From the NCBI GenBank assembly GCA_964581605.1, contig CAZOPF010000029.1, positions 1-56,297 of the forward strand: a stretch of DNA of 56,297 bases, read 5' to 3'. Positions 44,193-52,284 of the stretch are shown here, in pieces; position 1 is the first letter of the stretch; each line of letters starts with the position of its first letter. Below the pieces are notes generated by a model. That model made no database searches. It saw only the letters and a list, made by a program, of their open reading frames with translations, and was not told the DNA's origin. The translations under genes and the position numbers were made by a program. Source of the DNA: CAADGU01 sp964581605 (lineage in GTDB: Bacteria; Chloroflexota; Anaerolineae; Promineifilales; Promineifilaceae).

Positions 44193-45617
44193 ATGAAGAA
44201 GAAAATTGTGTCCATGTGGGGCGTGGTGATGGTTGTGTTGCTCACGGCCGTGACCCTTCTTGCCGCCCCCCGCACCCCCACAGGTGGGGGCCCTGTCTAC
44301 CTGCCTCTCATTTTGAAACCACAAAGTTTGGCTGCCTCTCGCCGGGTCAATGTGCCATTTAACGACCCGGCAACTGTTCGCCCAGACTACACTATCTTCT
44401 GGTTTGGTCGGGTAGACCCCACGACGAATTATGCTGACGTTCGTGTGGTATATGACGATGATAAATTGGAAATCATGTTGAACATTTTTGACCGCCACAC
44501 CTGGTATGACACCACGCCCACCAGCAACAGCCTGACGGAATGGGATGCTGTCACCATTTATCTGGATTTGGATGGTAACATCGGCGGCGTGCCAGACGGT
44601 GACAGCTACCGGTTTGTGGCGCAGTTGAACAATCCGCCACAAAGTCGCACCAATTATCAGGTGGCATACCGGGGAAATGGTGCTGGCTGGGCACAGGCTA
44701 ATGTGCCTTTCGAGTCGTTTGCTGGTTGGTCTGGCACGGCCGTAAATAACAACAATAGTGATGATCGCGGCTGGACAGCGAGTTTTGATATTCCCTTTTC
44801 CAGCCTGGGGTTGGCGGGGCAACCGGCGGATGGGGTGGTGTGGGGGTTGGCAACGGCCGTGCATGACCGCGACAATCAAAATGGCACACCGGCCATCCCC
44901 AACCAGGTGTGGCCGGAGAATATGGACGGTTCTCAACCAGCCACCTGGGGGCAGATTCAGTTTGGCCTACCTGCTTATTCATCGGCCGCTACCCCGCAGG
45001 GCACCACTACCATTAAACACGGCCAGAATGGCGCCGTTGTCACCGATGCCCAGGTTGGCGGCTACTTTGATTGTGGTGAACCGTATAACCCCAACTTCTT
45101 CAACGGTTGGGGCGATGCCAACCATTACAATCGGGGGAATCGAGATCAGGTGAATGTGCAAAACCAGGCAAATCTGGGCGACTGGCCTTGTTTCTCCAAG
45201 ACATACATCACGTTCCCCTTAAGCCAGATTCCGGCCAATAAGCAAATCGTTTCGGCCGATCTTACCTTCTATCACTTTGGCGGCTCCGACCCTTCCCAGG
45301 CCGGTTATTCGTTTATTCATGTTTTGACTGTTGGGGAGAGCTGGGCGGAACAAACGATTACCTGGAACAACGCACCACTGGCTGTGGAAAATTATGCTGT
45401 TACCAGTGTGCCCCCTCTCCCAAGTTTTCCAGGCTGGCCGGGTGTGCCCCGTGAATGGGATGTGAGCCGGGCTGTGGCTCACGCCTATGTCACCGGTCAA
45501 CCGTTGCGCTTAGTCCTCTATTCCACCGATAGTTCCATGCACAGTGGCAAATACTTTTATTCATCAGATGCCGATTGGGAGGGGAGGCCCACACTGACCG
45601 TTGTGTGGGGAGAGTAG
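44193..45617 (+). CDS. Secreted DNRLRE-domain protein with CBM9-like domain
   Basis: A 474-residue exported protein. Signal peptide at about 1-25 (VVMVVLLTAVTLLAA). Residues about 50-265 resemble a carbohydrate-binding CBM9/DOMON-like sandwich (LTEWDAVTIYLDLDGN, GWTASFDIPFSSLGL). Residues about 290-474 form a DNRLRE domain (AVVTDAQVGGYFDC, SADLTFYHFG, ESWAEQTITWNNAP, DVSRAV), usually a surface adhesion module. AGGAGC lies 11 bases before the ATG. It is the only plus-strand gene beside the polysaccharide locus and could bind or anchor the glycan (inference). Confidence 0.85.
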   Translation: MKKKIVSMWGVVMVVLLTAVTLLAAPRTPTGGGPVYLPLILKPQSLAASRRVNVPFNDPATVRPDYTIFWFGRVDPTTNYADVRVVYDDDKLEIMLNIFDRHTWYDTTPTSNSLTEWDAVTIYLDLDGNIGGVPDGDSYRFVAQLNNPPQSRTNYQVAYRGNGAGWAQANVPFESFAGWSGTAVNNNNSDDRGWTASFDIPFSSLGLAGQPADGVVWGLATAVHDRDNQNGTPAIPNQVWPENMDGSQPATWGQIQFGLPAYSSAATPQGTTTIKHGQNGAVVTDAQVGGYFDCGEPYNPNFFNGWGDANHYNRGNRDQVNVQNQANLGDWPCFSKTYITFPLSQIPANKQIVSADLTFYHFGGSDPSQAGYSFIHVLTVGESWAEQTITWNNAPLAVENYAVTSVPPLPSFPGWPGVPREWDVSRAVAHAYVTGQPLRLVLYSTDSSMHSGKYFYSSDADWEGRPTLTVVWGE

Positions 45618-45680
45618 TCAGTGAGCAGTGAACAGTAAGCAGTCAGCAGTCAGCCTCGCCTCGCTGCATACTGTTCACTT
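45618..45680. repeat. Hairpin built of phased 7-nt repeats between convergent units
   Basis: Units GTGAGCA, GTGAACA, GTAAGCA, GTCAGCA on the left and TGCATAC, TGTTCAC on the right. It begins at the stop codon of the secreted protein and ends at the 3' end of rnpB, so it may terminate both transcripts. Confidence 0.7.
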
Positions 45681-45685
45681 TTTCA

Positions 45686-46137
45686 ACAAACCAGGTCAGC
45701 CTATAAGCCGCATTCTGTAACGCCCGGTCAATGACCAGACGCCGGTGATCATCTATCTGGGAGTGACATTACTATCACCCTCAAGCAACCTACCCGGATG
45801 TCAGACGGGACGGGCCGCCCCGTAGATGACCGGAGAAAACTCCCGCAGGAGCCTTTTCCGGCGCACCTTCCACCCTGCTTGGCCTTGCTCCCGGCGGGGT
45901 TTGCCTGGCCAGCCACATTACTGCCGCTGCCGGTGGTCTTTTACACCACCGTTTCACCCTCGCCTGCTATGGGCTGTGCCCAAAACAGGCAATACTCCTC
46001 TCTGTTGCACTTGCCGTCGGGTTGCCCCGCCCGGCCGTTAGCCGGCGCCGTGCCCTGTGGAGTGCGGACTTTCCTCAACCAGCTCAATCTGGCCGGAGCC
46101 AGACCGCTGGCTGCGATCACCCGGCCAACCTGGTGCG
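45686..46137 (-). ncRNA. rnpB: RNase P RNA (bacterial type A)
   Basis: The catalytic RNA that trims tRNA 5' ends. On the minus strand the conserved 5' core GAGGAAAGTCCGCACTCCA followed by CAGGGCACGG lies at about 46045-46075. The universal 3' core GCGGCTTATAGGCTGACC is at about 45693-45710. The two ends pair as an 11-bp P1 helix (46124-46134 with 45690-45700, two wobbles), which sets the boundaries. At about 450 nt it is somewhat longer than average. Stem extensions contain CGGCCG-rich sequence. It lies 60 bases downstream of the kinase-SUMF1 gene in the same direction. Confidence 0.95.
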
Positions 46138-46198
46138 CTGATCCTATCTTTGACCGGGCAAGCAAGCAAGTTGTCACGTGTCCCACCACGCCTGGCCG

Positions 46199-48049
46199 CT
46201 ACGGGGCAGAGGCCGCACAACGAAAACCAAGATTTGCCTGAATCACACGCGGGTCAAACGAACCGCGTGCTGTGACGCGCACTTCGTCACGCGGGGATAG
46301 CCACGAACCGCCGCGCAGCGACTTAAACTCTCCTTCGGTTGGCCCCATGGGGTTGGTATCAGTTGAGCCTGCATAAAAGCGTGCATCATACCAATCCCCC
46401 ACCCATTCCATGACGTTGCCTAACATATCATAGACGCCTGAAGGGGAACGGCCGTCCGGATAACTCCCTACCGGCGCGGTATCCCGGTGTCCATCATTAA
46501 ACGCTGTATCCCGATTTGATGAAGGGCAGTTCTGGTCGCAATAATTCAGCTTGGCACCATCAAACGCATCTCCCCAGGGATAAAGGAATTTCACTTCCTG
46601 CACCGGATCAAACGAAGCGGCCATCTCCCACTCTGCCTCCGTGGGCAGCCGTGCGCCACGCCATTCACAAAATGCCCGCGCCTGATACCAGTTTACAAAT
46701 AATACGGGATAATCAGCAAAGGCCGGGTCGCCATAATAAGCCGGATGCGTGGTGGGGTTGGCACGCGATGGGGCTGTGCAGCCACCGGCCTCCACACAAA
46801 GCTGGTATTGCCCGTTTGTTACCTCCGTTTCATCAATGTAAAACGGGGCCATATTCACCAGATGCACCGGCTCTTCGTCGCGCTCCCCCTCCTCGCTGCC
46901 CATACTGAAAATGCCGCCGGGCACAAAGATCATGCGTGCGCCTGTTTCGGTGATGAGTGGCTCTGGCGTGGGCGTGGGTGGTTCAGTGGGCACCGGTAGC
47001 GGCGAAGGGGTGGGAGCCAGAGCTGTCATGGCTGCCACAACGGCCGATTCTATGGTTGCCGTAGCTTCGGCCTCTGTTACCACTGGTTCATTGATGTTAC
47101 TGCGTAGCAGGAAATATCCAGCCAATAAAATAAACAGCAGCAGCCCTATCAGGCCATAAATGGTACGCATCTCCATCTGGCGGCGCAGTTGGGGCGTCAG
47201 GCGGGGCGCGGCTGGTTGGCCGAACTGATCGGTGGGGGCGGTACGGCGCAGGGGGATGGGGTCGGGTTCGGGGCGGCCGTAGGGCCGGGCCAACGCCGCG
47301 GCAAATTCTGCCACCGAGCCATACCGTGCTTCCGGTTGAATGGACATGGCCCGGTTGGCTACCAGCGATAGATACGGTTCCACGTCTGGGTTAATTTCGC
47401 GGGCGGGAATCAGGTCGGCCAGGCCGCTTTCCCGCTTTAACGCGCCGGGGGGGATTTTGCCCGTCAACAGCGTGTAGAGGGTGGCCCCCAGGCTGTAGAT
47501 GTCGCTGGCGGCGGTTACTTCCAGTTGCGCCTGCTGTTCGGGCGCGCCGTAACCGTCGGTATGCGGCCGAATGCCCAGGTCTGGCAGGCCGCTATCTACC
47601 AGGAAAATTTCACCGGTAGGCGTCAGGCGGATATTGGCCGGTTTGATGTTCAGATGCAACTGCCCCTGCTCGTGCAGATAGGTCAACGGTTTGTTGGCGG
47701 CTTGCAGCCAGTTGATGATCAGGTCAGAAGGCAAACGGCCGTACTGCTGCCCCAATGCTCGCAAATCCACCCCATCCACATACGTCCAGACCAGATATTG
47801 CCCCACCCCTTCCAGCGCAAAATGGTCGAGCATGCGGGGCAACTGCGGGTGTTCCAGGTGGCTGAGTTGGCGGGCCTGCTGGCGGAACCGTTTCTGGATG
47901 TCTACAGAGGGGTCGAGGTATTCTTTAACGGCCGTGTCCAGCCCATCGGCCACATCCCGGGCACGATACACCGCCCCATATGGCCCCTCCGCCAACAGGT
48001 TGATAATCCGATACCGCTTGTGCAGAAGTTCACCGGGGAGTAATGGCAT
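46199..48049 (-). CDS. Degenerate Ser/Thr kinase fused to SUMF1/FGE-like domain
   Basis: A 616-residue membrane protein. Residues 1-265 are a kinase fold with glycine loop AEGPYGAVYRA and AVKEYL (Lys42), but the catalytic loop reads LHLNIKPANI, so Asn134 replaces the catalytic Asp, and DFG is DSG (152-154). APE (169-171) and SDIYSLG remain. I read it as a pseudokinase. A basic stretch and one helix (about 305-325) lead to a Thr/Pro-rich linker and a formylglycine-generating-enzyme-like domain (about 385-616: MIFVPGGIFSMGSEEG, DETEVTNGQY, RLPTEAEWE, NVMEWVGDWY, RGGSWL, NLGFRCA). The Cys pair used by true FGE after RGGSWL is absent, so it is likely a binding domain. The role may be signal coupling across the membrane. 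Confidence 0.88.
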   Translation of the reverse strand: MPLLPGELLHKRYRIINLLAEGPYGAVYRARDVADGLDTAVKEYLDPSVDIQKRFRQQARQLSHLEHPQLPRMLDHFALEGVGQYLVWTYVDGVDLRALGQQYGRLPSDLIINWLQAANKPLTYLHEQGQLHLNIKPANIRLTPTGEIFLVDSGLPDLGIRPHTDGYGAPEQQAQLEVTAASDIYSLGATLYTLLTGKIPPGALKRESGLADLIPAREINPDVEPYLSLVANRAMSIQPEARYGSVAEFAAALARPYGRPEPDPIPLRRTAPTDQFGQPAAPRLTPQLRRQMEMRTIYGLIGLLLFILLAGYFLLRSNINEPVVTEAEATATIESAVVAAMTALAPTPSPLPVPTEPPTPTPEPLITETGARMIFVPGGIFSMGSEEGERDEEPVHLVNMAPFYIDETEVTNGQYQLCVEAGGCTAPSRANPTTHPAYYGDPAFADYPVLFVNWYQARAFCEWRGARLPTEAEWEMAASFDPVQEVKFLYPWGDAFDGAKLNYCDQNCPSSNRDTAFNDGHRDTAPVGSYPDGRSPSGVYDMLGNVMEWVGDWYDARFYAGSTDTNPMGPTEGEFKSLRGGSWLSPRDEVRVTARGSFDPRVIQANLGFRCAASAP

Positions 48050-48054
48050 AGTAC

Positions 48055-48414
48055 CTATGGCGGGATTTTCCGCAAACGATGTCGTTCTGGTTCCACGACG
48101 ACAAAAGCTGTGTTCAATTCATCTTCTGTATGCTCCTGTAAAACACGAAGCAACTCTCGATGATCTCTTTCGATGGCTGGGTAAGGCACACGCAAGTAAA
48201 TAACGCCCACTGCAATTTTCTGTACAAAAACGAACGCCCCACAATCTCTATCCCGTGTAACAAAAATCCTATCAGTTTCTTGCGCAATTTGAAGCAATTC
48301 GAAATCAGCAGCTTTAGCCTTACCAATTTCAGCCACGCGGATAACATCATGCCCTTGTTGCCACAAGAATTGGGCTGCCACAAAATAAACATCGTGATCA
48401 ACCAGGAATTTCAT
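48055..48414 (-). CDS. DUF5615 PIN-like protein, putative toxin
   Basis: A 119-residue protein with MKFLVDHDVYFVAAQFL, GHDVIRVAEIG, RIFVTRDRDCGAFVF and a C-terminal FVVVEPERHRLRKI, the classic DUF5615 arrangement of acidic residues (D7, D9 and D-R-D). A suspected RNase of a type II toxin-antitoxin pair. Its start overlaps the DUF433 stop codon by one base. Confidence 0.85.
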   Translation of the reverse strand: MKFLVDHDVYFVAAQFLWQQGHDVIRVAEIGKAKAADFELLQIAQETDRIFVTRDRDCGAFVFVQKIAVGVIYLRVPYPAIERDHRELLRVLQEHTEDELNTAFVVVEPERHRLRKIPP

Positions 48415-48641
48415 CAGGCCAAAGCTACGTGCAATTCTTCAGAGGCAACAACGTCCATTGCATATTGAATACATGCCTTAATATCTTCCATCGTTAACTC
48501 CGGGTAACAACTTTCGATAATCTCGGTGAACGTGACGCCATCGCGCACCAGTTCCAACACGTTTTCCACTGTGATCCGTGTTCCTGTGATCGTTGGTTTC
48601 CCAAAATGAATGTGCGGATCAATTGTAATTCTCTCGTTCAT
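48414..48641 (-). CDS. DUF433 protein, putative antitoxin
   Basis: A 75-residue protein of the compact DUF433 form: ITIDPHIHFGKPTITGTRI, VENVLELVRDGVTFTEIIESCY, LTMEDIKACIQYA. It belongs with the adjacent DUF5615 gene. AGGTG five bases upstream supports the ATG at 48641; a GTG at 48650 is possible. It is the second such pair in the window and is a different subtype from the 37.7 kb one. Confidence 0.85.
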   Translation of the reverse strand: MNERITIDPHIHFGKPTITGTRITVENVLELVRDGVTFTEIIESCYPELTMEDIKACIQYAMDVVASEELHVALA

Positions 48642-48672
48642 TGTGTTCACCTGCTTATTCCCATATGGTTGA

Positions 48673-48681
48673 ATTATAACA
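48673..48681 (-). promoter_or_regulatory. Extended -10 promoter of the DUF433/DUF5615 pair
   Basis: On the minus strand the sequence TGTTATAAT gives an extended -10 element (TATAAT at 48673-48678 with TG one base upstream), about 30 bases before the start codon. The same nonamer precedes the methyltransferase gene at 49998. Confidence 0.6.
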
Positions 48682-48693
48682 CCGGGCCACCGA

Positions 48694-49947
48694 TTACTGA
48701 TTACGGGTTACGTTCTTCACCACACGGCCGTCCAACATCACCAGCGCGATATTCTCCGGCTTCTCCAGCGAACGGATGTCGGCCAATGGGTCAGTTTTGC
48801 AGATGATGATGTCCGCCAGTTTGCCCGCCACCAGCGTACCTACCCGGTCTTGCCAGCCCAGACATTCCGCCGCCACCTTTGTCGTCGCCACAATAGATTC
48901 CATCGGCGTCATGCCAATACCACACATCAACCCCAATTCGCGCAAATTTGTGCCGTGTTTCATCACACCCGCATCCGTGCCCATGGCAATTTTGACCCCC
49001 GCCTGATACGCCTTGCCAATGTTTTCACTGTGAATTTCAATGACCTCACGCGCCTTTTGTACCCCCCATTCCGGCATTGTGCCCGTCGCCTCGGCAGTTT
49101 CTAATACGGACAGCGGGGCCAGCAGCGTTGGCACCAGGAACGTGCCGTGCGCCAGCATCAGTTCAATCGCTTCCTCGTCCAGGAAGATGCCATGCTCAAT
49201 AGAATGAATCCCAGCACGCACCGCGTTTTTGATTCCTTCCGCGCCCTGGGCATGGGCCATCACCTTCACGCCACGCCGGTAGGTGGCTTCCTGCACCATT
49301 ACCGCCAACTCTTCCGGGCTGAACTGGGTGAATTCAGGGTGGTCGGTGGGGCTGAGCACGCCGCCGGTAGAGCAAACCTTGATCACATCGGCCCCGGCCC
49401 GCAAAATTTCGCGTACTTTGCGGCGCACATTATCCACGCCATCTACAATGCCGGACGGCCGTCCTGGAGTCTCCGCAAACAAGGTCAAATCTGCGCCCGA
49501 TGGCAGCCAGCTATCCCCATGCCCGCCGGTAATGGATAGCACCGTAATGCTAATTTGCATACGCGGCCCCAGCACCAACCCTTGCGCGGCCGCCTGCTTC
49601 ATGCCCAAATCCGCTCCGCCCGCATCACGCACACTGGTCACGCCTGCTTCCACCGTCCGTTTCATGCGATCTATCGCCTGGTAGTAATTCAGCGAAAAGG
49701 GCGTGGTCATCATTTGCATCACATGGATGCCTTCAAAGACAAAGTGGACATGGGTATCAATGAGTCCGGGCAAGATGGCCCCGCCCTGGGCGTCAAGCAT
49801 CTGAATGTCGGCGTTGGGCAACGGGATGTCGGTTTTGTGGCCCACGGCCGTAATCCGTTCATCGCGCACCAACACCGCGCCGTTGGGGATGGGGTCACGG
49901 CCGTTGCCGTCAATCAGCGTGCCATTGTGAATCAGTGTATAGGTCAT
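48694..49947 (-). CDS. Metal-dependent amidohydrolase (imidazolonepropionase/prolidase-like)
   Basis: A 417-residue TIM-barrel amidohydrolase. Metal ligands are visible: LPGLIDTHVHF (His66, His68), DVIKVCSTGG (bridging Lys), VMAHAQG, SIEHGIF and MGTDAG. This set matches the group containing Xaa-Pro and Xaa-Arg dipeptidases and imidazolonepropionase-like enzymes; the exact substrate cannot be read. The last residues (NVTRNQ) and stop codon coincide with a 7-nt repeat (GTAACCC, GTAATCA, GTAATCG at about 48685-48708). It is divergent from the methyltransferase gene. Confidence 0.88.
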   Translation of the reverse strand: MTYTLIHNGTLIDGNGRDPIPNGAVLVRDERITAVGHKTDIPLPNADIQMLDAQGGAILPGLIDTHVHFVFEGIHVMQMMTTPFSLNYYQAIDRMKRTVEAGVTSVRDAGGADLGMKQAAAQGLVLGPRMQISITVLSITGGHGDSWLPSGADLTLFAETPGRPSGIVDGVDNVRRKVREILRAGADVIKVCSTGGVLSPTDHPEFTQFSPEELAVMVQEATYRRGVKVMAHAQGAEGIKNAVRAGIHSIEHGIFLDEEAIELMLAHGTFLVPTLLAPLSVLETAEATGTMPEWGVQKAREVIEIHSENIGKAYQAGVKIAMGTDAGVMKHGTNLRELGLMCGIGMTPMESIVATTKVAAECLGWQDRVGTLVAGKLADIIICKTDPLADIRSLEKPENIALVMLDGRVVKNVTRNQ

Positions 49948-49997
49948 GGGAAACTCTCCTTTTCTCCTGGGCGGTTTACCACTTCCAGTTTACCGGA

Positions 49998-50006
49998 TGT
50001 TATAAT
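49998..50006 (+). promoter_or_regulatory. Extended -10 promoter, near-leaderless methyltransferase mRNA
   Basis: TGTTATAAT at 49998-50006 is a consensus extended -10. Transcription would start near 50013, only about five bases before the ATG at 50018, and there is no Shine-Dalgarno sequence. No clear -35 box is at 17 bases, which an extended -10 does not need. Confidence 0.65.
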
Positions 50007-50017
50007 CAGTGGCGAAT

Positions 50018-50896
50018 ATGTCTGAAGAAAATAAAACCCTTTCACACACTCTGTGGCGCATTTATAACCGGGCCGCACGGCCGTACCCCTGGCAACTGCA
50101 CGACGGCAACCTGCCCTGGGACGATCCCGCCTTCTCCGCCCGGATGCTGCGCGAACACCTGGATGAGTCACATGGGGCCGCTTCCCGGCAAACGGCCGAA
50201 CGCGCTAAACAAATTGACTGGTTGTGGACGGCATTGGCTTTGCAAGATGGCAGCCGCCTGCTAGACATCACCTGCGGCCCTGGCCTGTATGCGGTGGAAT
50301 TTGCCCGGCGTGGTTGCCATGTTGCGGGCATAGATTTTGGCCCGGCTGCTATTGCCTATGCGCAGGAGTTGGCGGCGGCACAGGGGGTAGCCGACCGCTG
50401 CACCTTCATTCAGCAGGATGTCCGCCATTTGGCGCTGGACGGGGCCGGTTTTGACGCGGCCGTGCTGCTTTACGGCCAGTTGGCGGTGATGCCCCGCATG
50501 GATGCGCACGATGTGCTGGCGCGGGTGGCGCGGGCATTACAACGCGGCGGGCGGTTGTGCCTGGAACTGCTCAACCCGGAAAAGGTGGACAGGCAAGAAA
50601 GCAACTGGTGGTTTACCGACGATACGGGGCTGTGGGGCGATGCGCCGTTTTTGCACCTGGGGGAGCGCTTCTGGCTGGCGGAGGAGCAGGTTTCGGTGGA
50701 GCGGTACCACATTTTGCACCTGGAAACGGGTGCGCTGGATGTGGTGGAGTTGTGCGACCAGGTGTACCAGCCGGAGGAGATTCAGCAAATGTTACAGGCA
50801 GCGGGCTTTACGGCCGTGACCACCCACCCCGCCTGGGATAATCTGCCACTTTATGACGCCGCTGAATGGCTGGTGTATACGGCCGTGAAAAGCTGA
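50018..50896 (+). CDS. SAM-dependent methyltransferase (class I)
   Basis: A 292-residue protein with an N-terminal helical region (TLWRIYNRAARPYPWQL) and a class I methyltransferase core: motif I LLDITCGPGLYAVEFARRG (about residue 82), the acidic ribose-binding end of strand 2 AGIDFGP, and motif IV-like GAGFDAAVLLYGQLAVM. The C-terminal half has mixed strands that would bind the substrate. It is not close enough to a named family to say what is methylated. Start at 50018 is preferred; an in-frame GTG at 50009 lies inside the promoter. It is divergent from the amidohydrolase. Confidence 0.85.
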   Translation: MSEENKTLSHTLWRIYNRAARPYPWQLHDGNLPWDDPAFSARMLREHLDESHGAASRQTAERAKQIDWLWTALALQDGSRLLDITCGPGLYAVEFARRGCHVAGIDFGPAAIAYAQELAAAQGVADRCTFIQQDVRHLALDGAGFDAAVLLYGQLAVMPRMDAHDVLARVARALQRGGRLCLELLNPEKVDRQESNWWFTDDTGLWGDAPFLHLGERFWLAEEQVSVERYHILHLETGALDVVELCDQVYQPEEIQQMLQAAGFTAVTTHPAWDNLPLYDAAEWLVYTAVKS

Positions 50897-50908
50897 ACCC
50901 CTATTTTG

Positions 50909-50969
50909 AATCAAAGATTACGCAGATTTCACCGATTAAGAATCTGCGCAATCTGTGTAATCTTTGATT
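50909..50969. terminator. Bidirectional terminator hairpin with 9-nt period
   Basis: Twenty-base arms at 50909-50928 and 50950-50969, one G-U pair. The plus strand continues TTTTTTG, a good intrinsic terminator for the methyltransferase; it is also positioned to stop the convergent merR-type transcript. The right arm reads as 9-nt blocks AATCTGCGC, AATCTGTGT, AATCTTTGA, and the left arm mirrors them. Confidence 0.8.
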
Positions 50970-50988
50970 TTTTGCTCTCAGAAATCCA

Positions 50989-51393
50989 TCATTCGTTTCC
51001 CACCTCACACCGCGCATCTTCCAAAATGACACAATCTTCAAATTGCAAGCAGCCACATTGCAGGCCATTCTCCAATACCTGAATCATTTGCTGTGTCTGG
51101 CGCAAACGGCCGTGTAATTCCACCAACTTCTCGGCCGCTAATTGTCGCCACCGGGCCGATGGCGGTGTGTCCGGTTCAAAACCATGCCGCAAGGTCTGGA
51201 TTTCAGCAATGGTAAAACCGGCGCGCTGGGCCATCTGAATGATCGTCAATTGCTGCAAAACGCTCTCATCATAACGGCGACGGCCGTTCACCCGCTTTGG
51301 CGCTGGCAATAATCCCACACTTTCATAATAACGCAGCGCAGATGCCTGCATTCCTGCTTGCTGCGCCACTTCGCCAATCGTCCGTTCTGCCAT
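50989..51393 (-). CDS. MerR-family transcriptional regulator
   Basis: A 134-residue regulator with the MerR winged helix (TIGEVAQQAGMQASALRYYESVGLLPAPKRVNGRRRYDESV in sequence pieces), a coiled-coil dimer helix and a C-terminal effector tail containing CGCLQFEDC and a further Cys, which suggests sensing of metal or redox stress as in ZntR/SoxR relatives. GAGGG precedes the ATG. It is divergent from a two-gene operon whose promoter has the distorted 19-base spacer and dyad that MerR proteins act on. Confidence 0.9.
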   Translation of the reverse strand: MAERTIGEVAQQAGMQASALRYYESVGLLPAPKRVNGRRRYDESVLQQLTIIQMAQRAGFTIAEIQTLRHGFEPDTPPSARWRQLAAEKLVELHGRLRQTQQMIQVLENGLQCGCLQFEDCVILEDARCEVGNE

Positions 51394-51406
51394 CAAAAAT
51401 TCCCTC

Positions 51407-51437
51407 TTGACTTAAAGTGTACTTTAAATTGTAAAGT
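51407..51437 (+). promoter_or_regulatory. MerR-type promoter and operator
   Basis: TTGACT (51407-51412) and TAAAGT (51432-51437) are 19 bases apart, too far for normal sigma-70 use but standard for MerR-activated promoters. The dyad TTAAAGT-GT-ACTTTAA (51412-51427) lies in the spacer. Transcription toward 51483 would be activated when the adjacent MerR protein binds its effector. Confidence 0.85.
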
Positions 51438-51482
51438 AACGGCCGTGTACACGCAAAACGAATTGAAGGAGTAAACAAAACA

Positions 51483-51821
51483 ATGCAAACAATCAGTGAT
51501 TCAGAACCAGAGGCATTAACTTGCAACATGACTGCCATCCCCGCTGCGAACCGCGCCGCTCATCAAGAAATCGCCCTCAATCTGATGTTCCGGCTCAGCC
51601 AATCCACCAAAGAATTGGCCGATGGCTACGCCTTTCAATTTACCGCCGGAGAATATGAGATGCTCACCCAATACATCGCCAACGAGCGTTTGTGTTGCCC
51701 GTTTTTTACATTTGAACTGGAAATCTCACCTCAAAGTGGGCCAATCTGGCTGCGTCTGCGAGGGGGCGAAACCGTCAAAACATTTCTGGCTACCGAATTT
51801 GCCCAGTATGGAGGCCAATAA
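51483..51821 (+). CDS. Small conserved CCPF-motif protein, MerR-controlled
   Basis: A 112-residue soluble protein with Cys14 in ALTCNM and the motif NERLCCPFFTFELEI (Cys71, Cys72), then GPIWLRLRGGETVKTFL. I know this arrangement from unnamed proteins next to metal or redox regulators but not a proven function. The paired cysteines plus MerR control suggest metal or thiol-reactive stress handling (inference). AAGGAG lies upstream of the ATG. Its stop codon overlaps the next ATG. Confidence 0.75.
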   Translation: MQTISDSEPEALTCNMTAIPAANRAAHQEIALNLMFRLSQSTKELADGYAFQFTAGEYEMLTQYIANERLCCPFFTFELEISPQSGPIWLRLRGGETVKTFLATEFAQYGGQ

Positions 51822-52021
51822 TGAAACAACTGCTCCAGCGCTGGAACTGGAAACTTATGGTCATTTTTCTCTCATTGGTCACGCTCATTAGCGTAGCTTT
51901 TACCGGGTGGTTGCCGCGACTGCTCACAGTCGTGACCCTCACCCAACTCCTGCTTATCCTCATCTGCCTGCTACCCTGCCTGGCCCCGGTGGCCTTCTTG
52001 CGCCGCCGCAACCGCCAATAA
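51821..52021 (+). CDS. Small two-helix membrane protein
   Basis: A 66-residue protein with two hydrophobic helices (about 12-32 and 35-58), the second holding the cysteines of ILICLLPCLAPVAF, and a basic C-terminus RRRNRQ. The ATG overlaps the stop codon of the CCPF-motif gene (TAATG), so translation is coupled. Size and Cys pair recall mercury-type uptake proteins, but the family motifs of MerT/MerF are missing. Function unknown. Confidence 0.65.
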   Translation: MKQLLQRWNWKLMVIFLSLVTLISVAFTGWLPRLLTVVTLTQLLLILICLLPCLAPVAFLRRRNRQ

Positions 52022-52029
52022 GACAGGCA

Positions 52030-52256
52030 ACCCGGTGGGCCTCTGCTGGCGGCTGAAGATGGTCATCAGTGGCTTTGGCACTGTCTGCACTGGCAATGTA
52101 ATGATGATTTTTGCCATTACCAGGTTTACCTCTGGTGCCTGGCAGGAATTATGTGGAAAATTTACTGCGTGAGAACCCCGATAGCTATCTTCATGAGGTG
52201 GTGGGGCATCTGGTCTTGTTTACGCCGCACAGGTCAGGAGTGAGCGGTGAGCAGTA
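52030..52256 (+). pseudogene. Possible gene remnant after the MerR-controlled pair
   Basis: No intact gene fits here, but two frames give protein-like pieces: HWQCNDDFCHYQVYLW (about 52087-52135), then, one base out of frame, NYVENLLRENPDSYLHEV followed by VGHLVLF (about 52148-52223). Joined, they read as one Cys/His-containing small protein broken by a single indel near 52137. I do not recognise the family. It could equally be non-coding. Confidence 0.3.
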
Positions 52257-52284
52257 AACAGCGAGAAACTGTTTACGGTTTACC
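52236..52284. repeat. Phased 7-nt repeat hairpin between convergent genes
   Basis: Units GTGAGCG, GTGAGCA, GTAAACA on the left and ACTGTTT, ACGGTTT, ACCAATC on the right. It contains the SDR gene stop codon (52273-52275). Confidence 0.65.

Noticed and set aside
45798..46275. Open frames over 45.8-46.3 kb
   Set aside because: The region is the RNase P RNA gene by its conserved 5' and 3' cores and P1 pairing.
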